Below, piece by piece: positions 24,181-32,187 of a stretch of DNA of 64,000 bases; the stretch's first letter is position 1, and each line of letters begins with the position of its first letter. The notes under the pieces are model-generated. The model was not told the origin of the DNA. It did no database searches and was given only the letters and a program-made list of their open reading frames with translations. The stretch is taken from positions 372,001-436,000 of the forward strand of contig NZ_FOWW01000003.1 of assembly GCF_900115565.1 (NCBI RefSeq), written 5' to 3'. The stretch is from Amycolatopsis arida. Its GTDB lineage: Bacteria; Actinomycetota; Actinomycetes; Mycobacteriales; Pseudonocardiaceae. A program made the position numbers and the translations under genes.

Positions 24181-24925
24181 ACCGGCCCCCACCGACGGTG
24201 AGGACACTGCCGACGGCGTACGACGCCGCGTCGGACAGCAGCCACAACACCGCCTCGGCGATCTCCTCCGGGCGGCCGGCGCGGCCGAGCGGGATCGACG
24301 GCGCCAGCCGGCGCGGCCGGTCCGGCATCCCGGCCGCCGCGTGCAGCCCGGTCTCCACCGTCCCCGGCGCGACCGCGTTGACCCGCACGCCCTCCCGGGC
24401 CACCTCGTGCGCCAGCCCCACGGTCAACGTCTCCACAGCCGCCTTGCTCGCCGCGTAGTGCACCCACTCCCCGGCCGAGCCGGTGCGCGCCGCGGTCGAC
24501 GACACGTTCACGATCGCCCCACCGGCGCCTCCGTACCGGGTGGACATCAGCCGCACCGCCTCCCGCGCGCACAGGAACACCCCGACCACGTTCACGTCGA
24601 GCACCCGGCGCACCGTCCCCACCGCCTGCTCGTCGAGCCGGCCCGGGGTGTCGCCGGTGATCGCCGCGTTGTTCACCAGCCCGGTGAGCGGCCCCAGCTC
24701 CGCGGCCGCGGCGAACAGCGCCCGCACGTCGTCCTCACCGGACACGTCGGCGCGTACCGCGACCGCCCGGCCGCCCCGCTCGCATACCCGCGCGACCACC
24801 GACCACGCGGCGGCCGCGTCGGCGGCGTAGTTCACCACCACCGCGTACCCGCGCGCCGCCGCGAGCTCGCACACCGCGGCGCCGATTCCCCTGCCGCCGC
24901 CGGTGACGATCAGGACCTCGGTCAC
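24179..24925 (-). CDS. SDR-family oxidoreductase, last gene of sugar operon
   Basis: A 248-residue classical SDR. TGGGRGIGAAV near residue 9 binds NAD(P); VNNAAITGD, NVSSTAARTG and the catalytic HYAASKAAVETLTVGLA follow, then the C-terminal GRAGRPEEIAEAVLWLLSD typical of FabG-like polyol/sugar dehydrogenases. GTG start overlaps the preceding kinase stop (GTGA). It is sixth in the ABC sugar operon, so it probably interconverts the imported sugar or its derivative. Its stop is embedded in a tandem repeat. Confidence 0.88.
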   Translation of the reverse strand: MTEVLIVTGGGRGIGAAVCELAAARGYAVVVNYAADAAAAWSVVARVCERGGRAVAVRADVSGEDDVRALFAAAAELGPLTGLVNNAAITGDTPGRLDEQAVGTVRRVLDVNVVGVFLCAREAVRLMSTRYGGAGGAIVNVSSTAARTGSAGEWVHYAASKAAVETLTVGLAHEVAREGVRVNAVAPGTVETGLHAAAGMPDRPRRLAPSIPLGRAGRPEEIAEAVLWLLSDAASYAVGSVLTVGGGR

Positions 24926-25557
24926 AGCGAGAAGTTCGCCAGTTGCATGTCGGTCACCACCAGGTCCGCCCGCTCGGCGGTGGTGGCGATCAGGTCGGCG
25001 TTGCGTTGGTCGGACCCCAGCGCCCGCTGCTGCGCCTCCACCAGCGAGCGCCCGTAGTGCCGGTGCCGGGTGACCAGCCGCTCCAACCGTTCCTCCTCGT
25101 CCGGGGCCAGGTACCACACCTCGTCGAGCAGCGACCGCAGCCGGCTCCACGGCTCGGTGTCCAGCAGCAGATAGTTGCCCTCGGTGATGACCACCTGCAC
25201 CTCGGGCGGCACCGGCACCGCGCCGGCGATCGGCTCCTCGATCTCCCGGCGGAACTCCGGCGCGTACACCGTCTCGGTGCCCTCGCGCAGCCGGCGCACC
25301 AGGTGTACGTAGCCGTGCGCGTCGAAGGTGTCCGGCGCGCCCTTGCGGTCGGTCCGGCCGAGCCGGGCCAGCTCCACCTGCGCCAGGTGGAAGCCGTCCA
25401 TGCCCACCACCGCCGTCCTGGTCCCGAGGCCCTCGGCGATCCGCCAGGCCAACGTCGTCTTCCCCGACGCGGGCGCGCCGACGATGCCGAGCACCGTGCG
25501 CCTTTCCTTGGCGGCCAGCGCTTCCGCCCTGCGCAGCAGGTCGTCGAAGGACGTCAT
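24922..25557 (-). CDS. P-loop nucleoside/sugar kinase of the PRK/FrcK type
   Basis: A 211-residue P-loop kinase. The Walker A motif GAPASGKT is at about 27-34, VVGMDGFHLAQVELARLGR is the substrate-binding segment, KGAPDTFDAHGY the phosphoribulokinase/pantothenate-kinase-like motif, and VVITEGNYLLLD the Walker B-like strand. The same family includes FrcK encoded with rhizobial fructose ABC transporters. Here it is fifth in a comparable operon and overlaps its neighbours by ATGA and GTGA. It likely phosphorylates the imported sugar or a related metabolite. Confidence 0.85.
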   Translation of the reverse strand: MTSFDDLLRRAEALAAKERRTVLGIVGAPASGKTTLAWRIAEGLGTRTAVVGMDGFHLAQVELARLGRTDRKGAPDTFDAHGYVHLVRRLREGTETVYAPEFRREIEEPIAGAVPVPPEVQVVITEGNYLLLDTEPWSRLRSLLDEVWYLAPDEEERLERLVTRHRHYGRSLVEAQQRALGSDQRNADLIATTAERADLVVTDMQLANFSL

Positions 25558-26390
25558 CTCACTCCCATCCTCGCCCGGACCGGGCGGATCCAACTTCTCG
25601 GCCCGACGTGCCGCACCCGCTCCGCGGCCACCTCGTTGGCGAACGCGATCAGCTCCGGCACCGGCAGCCGCGACACCCCAGCGACCAGGGCACCATGCCA
25701 CACGTCTCCCGCCGCCAGGGTGTCGCGCGCCTCGACGGCCGGCACCGGCACCTCGCCCGCGCCGGTGGCCGTGCGCCAGCGCACCGGCTCCGGCCCCGCG
25801 GTGGTGATCACCGTCGGCACCGCGTCCAGCGCACCGTCGGGCGCGGTGAAGTGCGCCGAGCAGGCCGCGATGTCGACCAGTGGCAGCAGCCGGGCGAGCA
25901 CCGGCTTCCAGCTGCCCGCGTCGAGCACGACCGGCAGGCCACTGGCCCGCGCCGCCTCGGCCACGGCCAGCGCGAGATCCGGGTGGTGCCCGTCGACCAG
26001 CACCGCCCGCACTCCGTCCAGGTCCGGCCGGACCCGCACCGCCGGCATCGCCGCGGCGTTGTGCGACACCACGGTCCGCTCGCCGTCCCGCTCGCGCACG
26101 GCGACCGCGCTCACCGCGGGCGGGTCCGGGTGGTCCGGCGCGGCGTCGACCACGGTGACGCCGCACGCGTCGAGGTCGGCGCGGGCCAGTCCGGCGAGCG
26201 GGTGCGCGCCGAGCACGGTCAGCAACCGCGCCCGCTCGCCCAGCGCGGCCACCGTCACCGCCGCGTTGGTCGCCGGCCCACCCGCCGCCACCGCCACCGA
26301 CGTGGACTGCGCCTTCTCCCCGGGCGCCGGCAGCTCGACCACCCGCTGCACGACGTCCACAGTGCACAGTCCGGCCAGCAGCACGCTCAT
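25554..26390 (-). CDS. PfkB-family carbohydrate kinase
   Basis: A 278-residue ribokinase/PfkB protein. It starts SVLLAGLCTVDVVQRVVELP, has the GG motif AAGGPATNAAVTVAALG near residue 37 and the C-terminal anion-hole/catalytic signature VEARDTLAAGDVWHGALVAG (Asp base in AAGD). Slightly short for the family (usually about 300) but complete at both ends. It overlaps the ATPase stop (ATGA) and the next kinase (ATGA), so it is translationally coupled in the sugar operon. The sugar is not determined. Confidence 0.9.
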   Translation of the reverse strand: MSVLLAGLCTVDVVQRVVELPAPGEKAQSTSVAVAAGGPATNAAVTVAALGERARLLTVLGAHPLAGLARADLDACGVTVVDAAPDHPDPPAVSAVAVRERDGERTVVSHNAAAMPAVRVRPDLDGVRAVLVDGHHPDLALAVAEAARASGLPVVLDAGSWKPVLARLLPLVDIAACSAHFTAPDGALDAVPTVITTAGPEPVRWRTATGAGEVPVPAVEARDTLAAGDVWHGALVAGVSRLPVPELIAFANEVAAERVRHVGPRSWIRPVRARMGVR

Positions 26391-27214
26391 GGCGACAGTC
26401 CGGTGTGGACCGCGGAGGCCACCTCCTCCACGGTGCCGTCCTCGGTGAGCCGGAGCGCACCGGTGATCAGGCCAACCACCTGGTTCATGGTGTGCGTCCG
26501 CGGCGAGACCACGGCGACCCGGCGGCCCAGCCGGTGCACGTGGATCCGGTCGGCGATCTCGAACACGTGCGGCATGTTGTGGCTGATCAGCACCACCGGC
26601 AGGCCGCGGCCGCGGATCCGGTCGATCAGCGCCAGCACCTTGCCCGCCTCGGCCACACCCAGCGCCGCGGTCGGCTCGTCCATGATCACCGCCTTGCTGC
26701 CGAACGCCGCGGCGCGGGCCACCGCGACGCCCTGCCGTTGCCCGCCGGACAGCGTCTCCACCGGCTGGGTGATCGACTTGACCTTGATGCCGAGCTCGTC
26801 CAGCACGCGCTGCGCCTCCGCGCGCATCCGCCCGGCGTCCAGCGTGCGGAACCACCGGCCGAACGGCCCCCCGCGCCGCCGCTCCCTGCCGAGGAACATG
26901 TTCGACGCGATGTCCAGCGCCGGGGCCACCGCCAGATCCTGGTACACCGTCTCGATCCCGAACCGGCGCGCGTCCAGCGGGCCGCGGAAGTGCACCGCGC
27001 GGCCGTCCACCCGGACTTCCCCCGCGTCCGGCACCAGCGCCCCGGACAGCGCCTTGATCAGGCTCGACTTGCCGGCGCCGTTGTCGCCGACCACGGCGAG
27101 CACCTCACCGGGCAGTAGGTCGAAGTCGGCGCCGTCGAGGGCGGTCACCCGGCCGTAGCGCTTGACCAGCCCACGGGCGGACAGCACGGGCTCGGGCGGG
27201 TCCGTTTCGGTCAC
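26387..27214 (-). CDS. Sugar ABC transporter ATP-binding protein
   Basis: A 275-residue single-domain ABC ATPase. Walker A GDNGAGKSS is near residue 43, the Q-loop VYQDLAVAP, signature LSGGQRQGVAVARA, Walker B AVIMDEPTAALG and the switch histidine ISHNMPHVFE. The C-terminal DRIHVHRLGRRVAVV and a short tail match the FrcA-type ATPases that carry one nucleotide-binding domain, unlike the double-domain RbsA/XylG. GTG start overlaps the permease stop. Confidence 0.93.
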   Translation of the reverse strand: MTETDPPEPVLSARGLVKRYGRVTALDGADFDLLPGEVLAVVGDNGAGKSSLIKALSGALVPDAGEVRVDGRAVHFRGPLDARRFGIETVYQDLAVAPALDIASNMFLGRERRRGGPFGRWFRTLDAGRMRAEAQRVLDELGIKVKSITQPVETLSGGQRQGVAVARAAAFGSKAVIMDEPTAALGVAEAGKVLALIDRIRGRGLPVVLISHNMPHVFEIADRIHVHRLGRRVAVVSPRTHTMNQVVGLITGALRLTEDGTVEEVASAVHTGLSP

Positions 27215-28194
27215 GACGTCCTCCTCGCGAACCGGTCGAGCGCCACCGCGGCGATCACCAACGCGCCGGTGGCGACGTCCTGGTACAGCGCGTCCACGCC
27301 GAGCTGGGTCAGCCCGGAGCGCAGCACCGCCACGATCAGCGCCCCCATCATCGTGCCCAGCACGGAGCCGCGGCCGCCGAACAGGCTGGTGCCGCCGAGC
27401 ACCACCGCCGTGATCGACTCCAGGTTGCCGAGCTGGTAGGCGTTCGGGTCCGCGTTGGGCACCCGGCCGAGCGCCTGCCACGCGGCGATGCCGTAGACGA
27501 GGCCGGCGACGACGTAGACCGACAGCACGGTGCGCTTGACCTTGATGCCGGACAGCCGCGCCGACTCCGGCGCGTTGCCCACCGCGTAGACGTGCTTGCC
27601 CCACGCCGTGCGGGTGAGCGCGTACCACATGCCCAGGTACATCAGCAGCGCGAGCGTCATCCCGTAGGTGACCTCGATGCCGCCGAACAGATAGCGCCGC
27701 GTGCCCAACCAGGTGAGCAGCTCGTCGGCCACCGGCACCGCCTCGCCGCCGGCGTAGATGCGGCCCGCCGCGGCGAGGATCGTGAGCATGCCCAGCGTGA
27801 CGATGAACGGGGGCAGCCGCACCCGCGTCACCAGCGACCCCACCACCGCGCCGATCACCACGGCCGCCGCGATTCCGACCAGCAGCGCGAAGAGTCCGCT
27901 CGTGCCGCCGGCGGCGAGCTTGGCCATGATCAGCGTCGCGAGCACCATGGCCGCGGCATTGGCGAGGTCGATGCCGGCGGTGAGGATGATCAGCGTCTGC
28001 CCCAGCGCCAGCGTGCCGATCACCAGGGACTGCTGCACCACCAGCGACAGGTTGTCGAGGTTGAGGAACGTGTCGGTGGACAGTGAGAAGACGACGATCG
28101 CGGCGAGCAGCGCCAGCGCCGGGCCGACCGCCGGCGCGCGCAGGAAGAACTCGCCGACGCTCGGCCGGTCCTCGAGGGTGGTGGTCGTGGTCAC
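27211..28194 (-). CDS. Sugar ABC transporter permease
   Basis: A 327-residue permease of the ribose/fructose (CUT2) type with about ten helices. It contains LILTAGIDLANAAAMVLATL, the CUT2 hallmark near residue 75, and the EAA-like coupling region YAVGNAPESARLSGIKVKRTVLSVYV near 195. A soluble N-terminal segment (TTTTTLEDRPSVGEFFLR) precedes helix 1. GTG start overlaps the binding-protein stop by GTGA. It forms a homodimer with the adjacent ATPase in family members. Confidence 0.92.
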   Translation of the reverse strand: MTTTTTLEDRPSVGEFFLRAPAVGPALALLAAIVVFSLSTDTFLNLDNLSLVVQQSLVIGTLALGQTLIILTAGIDLANAAAMVLATLIMAKLAAGGTSGLFALLVGIAAAVVIGAVVGSLVTRVRLPPFIVTLGMLTILAAAGRIYAGGEAVPVADELLTWLGTRRYLFGGIEVTYGMTLALLMYLGMWYALTRTAWGKHVYAVGNAPESARLSGIKVKRTVLSVYVVAGLVYGIAAWQALGRVPNADPNAYQLGNLESITAVVLGGTSLFGGRGSVLGTMMGALIVAVLRSGLTQLGVDALYQDVATGALVIAAVALDRFARRTS

Positions 28195-29198
28195 GCGTCC
28201 CCCCAGCAGTGCTCGAGCCCCCACGCGGTGTCCTGGCTCTCCACCCCCGGCACGGGCCGGTCGGTGATCACCACCGATCCCGTGTCGATGAAGCCGGACG
28301 GCTTGGCGCCGGTCCGCCCGTACTCCACCGCCGCGGCGACGCCCTGCTCGGCCATCTTCGCCGGGAACTGCATCACCGTGGCGTCGAACATCCCGTCCCG
28401 CACGTTGCGCACGCCCTCGCAACCACCGTCGATCGAGCCCATCACCACCTGGTCGGTCAACCCGCGCCCGCGCAGCGCGGCGTGCGCGCCACGAGCGGTC
28501 GGCTCGTTCATCGTGTACACGGCGTTGACGTCGGTGGTTCGCTGCAGCAGGTTCTCCACCTTCTGCTGGGCGGTGTGCTGGTCCCCGTTGGCCGGCTCCC
28601 TGCCGCGGATCGCCGGGTCGCCGTCGGTGAGCCCGATGCCCTCCAGGAAGCCGTTGTGCCGGAACGTGTCGACGGTGCTTCCGGGCGTTCCGTCGATCAT
28701 GAACAACCTGGCCGGGGTCGCGCCGAGGGCGGCCCTGACGTAGGCACCCTGCTTGCGGCCGGCCTCGAGGTTGTTGGTGGCGATCGTGGCGTCGACCGCG
28801 TCGGCCGGCTCGGTGGCGGTGTCCAGCGCGAGGACCAGGATGCCGGCCCCGCGCGCCCGGTCGATCGCGTCGAGCACGCCGGTCGACGAGCTCGGGGTGA
28901 TCAGGATGGTGTCCACGCCTCGCTGCATCAGGTTCTCGATGGCGCGCACCTGGCCGTCGTTGTCGCCGTCGAACTGGCCGGCGAGCGCGGTGAGCTCCGC
29001 GCCGTGCGCGGCCGCGGCGGCACTCGCGGCGTCTCGCAGGGAGATGAAGAAGGGATTGGTGTCGGTCTTGGTGACCAGCCCGATCGTGACCGGACCGTCC
29101 CCGGCGCCGGTGCTGCCGCCCCAGTGCCGCTCGACCGTGCAGCCCGTGCCGAGCACCGTCAGCAGGACGGCGCCGATGGCCAGACCCCGGATTCGCAT
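28191..29198 (-). CDS. Sugar ABC transporter substrate-binding lipoprotein
   Basis: A 335-residue periplasmic-binding-protein-like lipoprotein. The signal peptide ends in the lipobox LGTGC (Cys about 20). TIGLVTKTDTNPFFISLRDA, FDGDNDGQVRAIENLMQRGV and LALDTATEPADAVDATIATNN match the CUT2 family, closest in motif to FrcB-type fructose binders. ATG 29198 is preferred over GTG 29201 because GGAGG lies 5 bp before it. It is first in a six-gene operon, divergent from lacI. Fructose or a related sugar/polyol is an inference from the FrcBCAK-like gene set. Confidence 0.92.
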   Translation of the reverse strand: MRIRGLAIGAVLLTVLGTGCTVERHWGGSTGAGDGPVTIGLVTKTDTNPFFISLRDAASAAAAAHGAELTALAGQFDGDNDGQVRAIENLMQRGVDTILITPSSSTGVLDAIDRARGAGILVLALDTATEPADAVDATIATNNLEAGRKQGAYVRAALGATPARLFMIDGTPGSTVDTFRHNGFLEGIGLTDGDPAIRGREPANGDQHTAQQKVENLLQRTTDVNAVYTMNEPTARGAHAALRGRGLTDQVVMGSIDGGCEGVRNVRDGMFDATVMQFPAKMAEQGVAAAVEYGRTGAKPSGFIDTGSVVITDRPVPGVESQDTAWGLEHCWGDA

Positions 29199-29268
29199 CA
29201 CGTCCTCCGCGACGAGGATCGGTCAAGGATGTCGGGGACGGTAGCTCCGGCTATGCTGCGCCCGCAAT

Positions 29269-29289
29269 CGTTTGCGCAAACGCTTGCGC
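29269..29289. promoter_or_regulatory. LacI-family operator between lacI and the sugar operon
   Basis: CGTTTGCGCAAACG (29269-29282) is a perfect 14-bp palindrome with the LacI/GalR-type central CG-bearing core. An overlapping GCGCAA-ACGC-TTGCGC repeat (29274-29289) may be a second register. It lies 71 bp before the binding-protein start and 22 bp before the lacI start. Confidence 0.8.
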
Positions 29290-29310
29290 TGTCGCTGGTG
29301 GAGGTGCTCC

Positions 29311-30360
29311 GTGCCACGGTCCCGATCGTCCCGACCGACCCAGCGGGACATCGCGGAGCTGGCCGGTGTCTCGATCACCACGGTCTCGCACGTGGTGAAC
29401 GGGACGCGCGGGGTCGCACCGGAGACCAGGGCGGCCGTGCTCGCGGCGATCGAGCGGACCGGGTACACCGGCGACGTCATCGCCCGCTCGCTGGTCACCG
29501 GGGGCACCCGGTCGATCGGCGTGGCCATCTCGCTGCTGGCCAACCCGTACTTCGCGGTGCTGATGCAGGCCATCGAGCGGGAGGCCGCGGCGGCCGGGTA
29601 CACGGTGTTGCTGGCCGACACGCACGAGACGGTCACCACCGAGCAGGCGACGGTGCGCGCGCTGCGGGCGCGCCGGGTGGAGGGGCTGCTGCTCACCCCC
29701 GCGCCCGGCGACGGCGCCGTGATCAGCGAGCTGGTGTCGCTGGGAATGCCGGTGGTGCTGGTCGACCGGCTCACCACGCGGACCGACGTCGACCAGGTGG
29801 GCGCGGAGAACATCCAGGCCACGTCGGCGCTGACCGAGCACCTCGCGCGGCTCGGGCACCGGCGGATCGGGCTGGTGTCCGGGGCGCCGGGACTGACCAC
29901 CAGCGAGGAGCGGGTGCTCGGGTACCGGCTCGGGCTGGGGCGCGGCGGGCGGAGCTGGGCGGCCGAGTTGGTGGCCTGCGGGCACTCCGCGCGCGACGGC
30001 GGGGCGGCCGCGCTGGCGGCGTTGCTCGACCTGCCCGACCCGCCGTCGGGCGTGGTGGTGGCCAACGACGTGATGATGGTCGGGGTGCTGCACGAGGCGC
30101 GGCGGCGCGGGCTGCGGGTGGGGCGGGACCTCGCGGTCGTCGGCTACGACGACGTGGAGTGGGCCGACCTGGTGGATCCGCCGCTGACAACGATGGCCCA
30201 GCCGGTGGAGGAGATCGGGCGGCGCGCGGTGCGGCTGCTGCTCGCCCGGATCGCCGACCCCGAGCGGGAGCCGGAGACGGTGCGACTGCCGCCGGCGTTG
30301 CGGCACCGGGAGTCGTGCGGGTGCCCGCCGGCGCTCCCGTCCGAAATGTCACCCAATTAG
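29311..30360 (+). CDS. LacI-family transcriptional regulator
   Basis: A 349-residue repressor. The N-terminal helix-turn-helix TQRDIAELAGVSITTVSHVVNG (about 10-31) with the hinge YTGDVIARSL precedes a complete periplasmic-binding-like effector domain (SIGVAISLLANPYFAVLMQA ... GLLLTPAPGDG ... RRIGLVSGAPG ... VVGYDDVEWADLV). GTG 29311 is set by GGAGG 6-7 bp upstream. It is divergent from the sugar operon with a canonical operator between, so it very probably represses that operon and is relieved by its sugar. Confidence 0.93.
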   Translation: MPRSRSSRPTQRDIAELAGVSITTVSHVVNGTRGVAPETRAAVLAAIERTGYTGDVIARSLVTGGTRSIGVAISLLANPYFAVLMQAIEREAAAAGYTVLLADTHETVTTEQATVRALRARRVEGLLLTPAPGDGAVISELVSLGMPVVLVDRLTTRTDVDQVGAENIQATSALTEHLARLGHRRIGLVSGAPGLTTSEERVLGYRLGLGRGGRSWAAELVACGHSARDGGAAALAALLDLPDPPSGVVVANDVMMVGVLHEARRRGLRVGRDLAVVGYDDVEWADLVDPPLTTMAQPVEEIGRRAVRLLLARIADPEREPETVRLPPALRHRESCGCPPALPSEMSPN

Positions 30361-30510
30361 TTGAATCTGGCACGATCTACGCTTTACCCGGCAGGATGTC
30401 ACTCGAATCGGGGCTACCGTCTCTCGTCGACCGCTTCACGAAAGAGGCCGCCCCGGCCGCGCGATCGCGGTCGGGCGCGATATCGCAACGAGTACCGAGG
30501 GCCGAGGAAG

Positions 30511-31356
30511 ATGACCGCACTGTCGGACGTGTTCCCCCTGTGGGGGGCACCCGTCACCCATCGGTTCGGACTGGCGATGGCGATGGACACCACTCCGTAC
30601 TCGGCTGACCTGCGGCATGCGATCGAGCAGTCGGCCGCCGCGGCGGGCTGCGCGGTGACGTGCACCGACACCGGGCACCGGGTCGCGGACGAGCGGGCGG
30701 CGGTGCGCGCCCTGCTGGCGCAGGGCATCGACGGGCTGCTGCTCACCCCGACCGCGGGGGACGACGGAGTGATCAACGAGCTGGTGCAGCTGGGGACGCC
30801 GACGGTGCTGGTGGACCGGATGTCCGCGCGAGGTGACGTGGACCAGGTGGGCGCGGAGAACATCGACGCGACCGGGGAGCTGGTGCGGCACCTGGCCGAG
30901 CACGGGCACCGGCGGATCGGGTTCGTCGCCGGGCTGCCGGGAGTGGCCACGGAGGACGAGCGCGCGTTGGGGTTCCGGCTCGGGATGGCGCAGGCGGGGC
31001 TGCGGTGGAACGCGGACCTGGTGGCGTGCGGGAAGTGCACCGCGGGCGGGGCGGCCGAGGCGGTGGGGCAGCTGCTCGACCGACCGGCCGCGCCGACGGC
31101 GCTGGTGGTGGCCGGGCAGACGATGATGGTCGGGGCGCGGTACGAGCTGCACCGGCGGGGGTTGCCGGACTTCCCCGTGGTCGGGTACGGGGAGCTGACG
31201 TGGACCCGGGACGTGACCGTGATGGCGCCGCCGGTCACCGAGATCGGCCGGCGGGCGGTGGATTTGCTCCTGGCGCGGATCGCCCACCCCGAGCGGCCGC
31301 CGAGGGCCGTCCGCCTCGCGCCCCGCCTGCTGTGCGCCGCTTCCTGCGGCTGCTGA
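30511..31356 (+). CDS. LacI-like effector-binding protein lacking a DNA-binding domain
   Basis: A 281-residue paralogue of the preceding LacI, matching it from just after the HTH/hinge (RFGLAMAMDTTPYSADLRHAIEQ) through VDQVGAENIDATGELVRHLAEHGHRRIGF to the C-terminal SCGC. Both proteins share the VDQVGAENI segment and the Cys-rich end. The helix-turn-helix is absent: ATG 30511 follows GAGGAAG, and no HTH is readable in the 150 bp upstream. It could be a decoy sugar sensor that heterodimerises with the full LacI, or a decaying duplicate with an intact frame. Confidence 0.85.
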   Translation: MTALSDVFPLWGAPVTHRFGLAMAMDTTPYSADLRHAIEQSAAAAGCAVTCTDTGHRVADERAAVRALLAQGIDGLLLTPTAGDDGVINELVQLGTPTVLVDRMSARGDVDQVGAENIDATGELVRHLAEHGHRRIGFVAGLPGVATEDERALGFRLGMAQAGLRWNADLVACGKCTAGGAAEAVGQLLDRPAAPTALVVAGQTMMVGARYELHRRGLPDFPVVGYGELTWTRDVTVMAPPVTEIGRRAVDLLLARIAHPERPPRAVRLAPRLLCAASCGC

Positions 31357-31650
31357 GGCCGTGCGCGTTCTCCCGACCCGCTCGACCGCTACGGCTCAGC
31401 CACTCCTGGGTTGAGCCCCGACCGGCACGGAACCGAGCGGTCGTCACCCGAGCCGAACTCCGTCCACGGCGCGCCTCGAACGTCGACCGTCACGCACCAG
31501 CGCCACCGCTCACCAAGCCATCGCGCACCAAGGTCGCCGGAACCAGGGCCGCTGAACCCAGGGCCGCTGAACCCACGCTCCTGGGCAGCGAGCTCACTGG
31601 AACACGCCGCGAAGCAAGACCGCCGACCACCGACCGCCGACCGCCGACTG

Positions 31651-31703
31651 CCGGGCACCGGGCACCGGGCACCGGGCACCGGGCACCGGGCACCGGGCAC
31701 CGG
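31651..31703. repeat. 7-bp tandem repeat, about 7.6 copies of CCGGGCA
   Basis: Seven exact CCGGGCA units followed by CCGG. The period is not a multiple of 3 and no gene crosses it. It is flanked by a degenerate CGCCGACC-type repeat on the left. Confidence 0.95.
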
Positions 31704-32134
31704 AGAACGCGAAATCTCGTCACGATTGTCGGCCACCGGTGGGGACGGCCCCACCCACTCCGGGGTTCCGGGTCCCAGTTCCAGTCTATCCGGGGTGGGG
31801 CGTGGAAACGGGGGGCGACGGAATCTGTGGATGGATGGGATCGATGTGGACGGTTGTGCGTGGGGTTCAACGCCGCCGAGGTGGGCCGGCGCTGGTGGGC
31901 GGGGCGCGCCGGCGGGTTGGTCGTACCGCACAGTTCGTTCCGGCCGAACGCCCCATCGGTGCCGTGCCTCGCTGGGGAGGTTCATCCGGCAACAACCACC
32001 GCACCAACGATCTGCCCGATCGCTTTGTCGACTCGCTGAAGCTCGCCATCGGGTGGGCACGGCGACGAGCGCGAGGCGCGACCGAACCGCCACGTGCCAG
32101 GGCGCCGCGGCCGCTCAGCCGCAGGTCATCGGCG

Positions 32135-32154
32135 GGGCGCCAGCGTAGGCGCCC
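32135..32154 (-). terminator. Short hairpin after the GH76 gene
   Basis: GGGCGCC-AGCGTA-GGCGCCC, 7-bp perfect stem, 34 bp past the GH76 stop on the minus strand. No T tract. Confidence 0.4.
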
Positions 32155-32187
32155 TTCAGCTTCAGCGCGCCACGTCGTCGCGGCCGC

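Larger units (their letters stand above)
31357..32187. other. Gene-free region of 0.83 kb with tandem repeats
   Basis: No ORF here has a credible start, ribosome-binding site or recognisable domain. It holds a weak hairpin after the upstream gene (31392-31417), doubled CCAGGGCCGCTGAAC units (31543-31573), a 7-bp tandem array (31651-31703), AC-rich spacer DNA, and a short copy of the 3' end of the downstream GH76 gene (32107-32129). Confidence 0.6.

Noticed and set aside
31651-31703. Possible CRISPR array
   Set aside because: The repeat is a 7-bp microsatellite with no spacers. The duplications at 23969 and 35299 also have only two units, and no cas genes are present.
31791-31855. Possible third copy of the 82-bp element (CAGTCTATCCGG ... 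GATGTGGACGG)
   Set aside because: Only the two ends resemble the element and the spacing differs; the facing boxes are not present.
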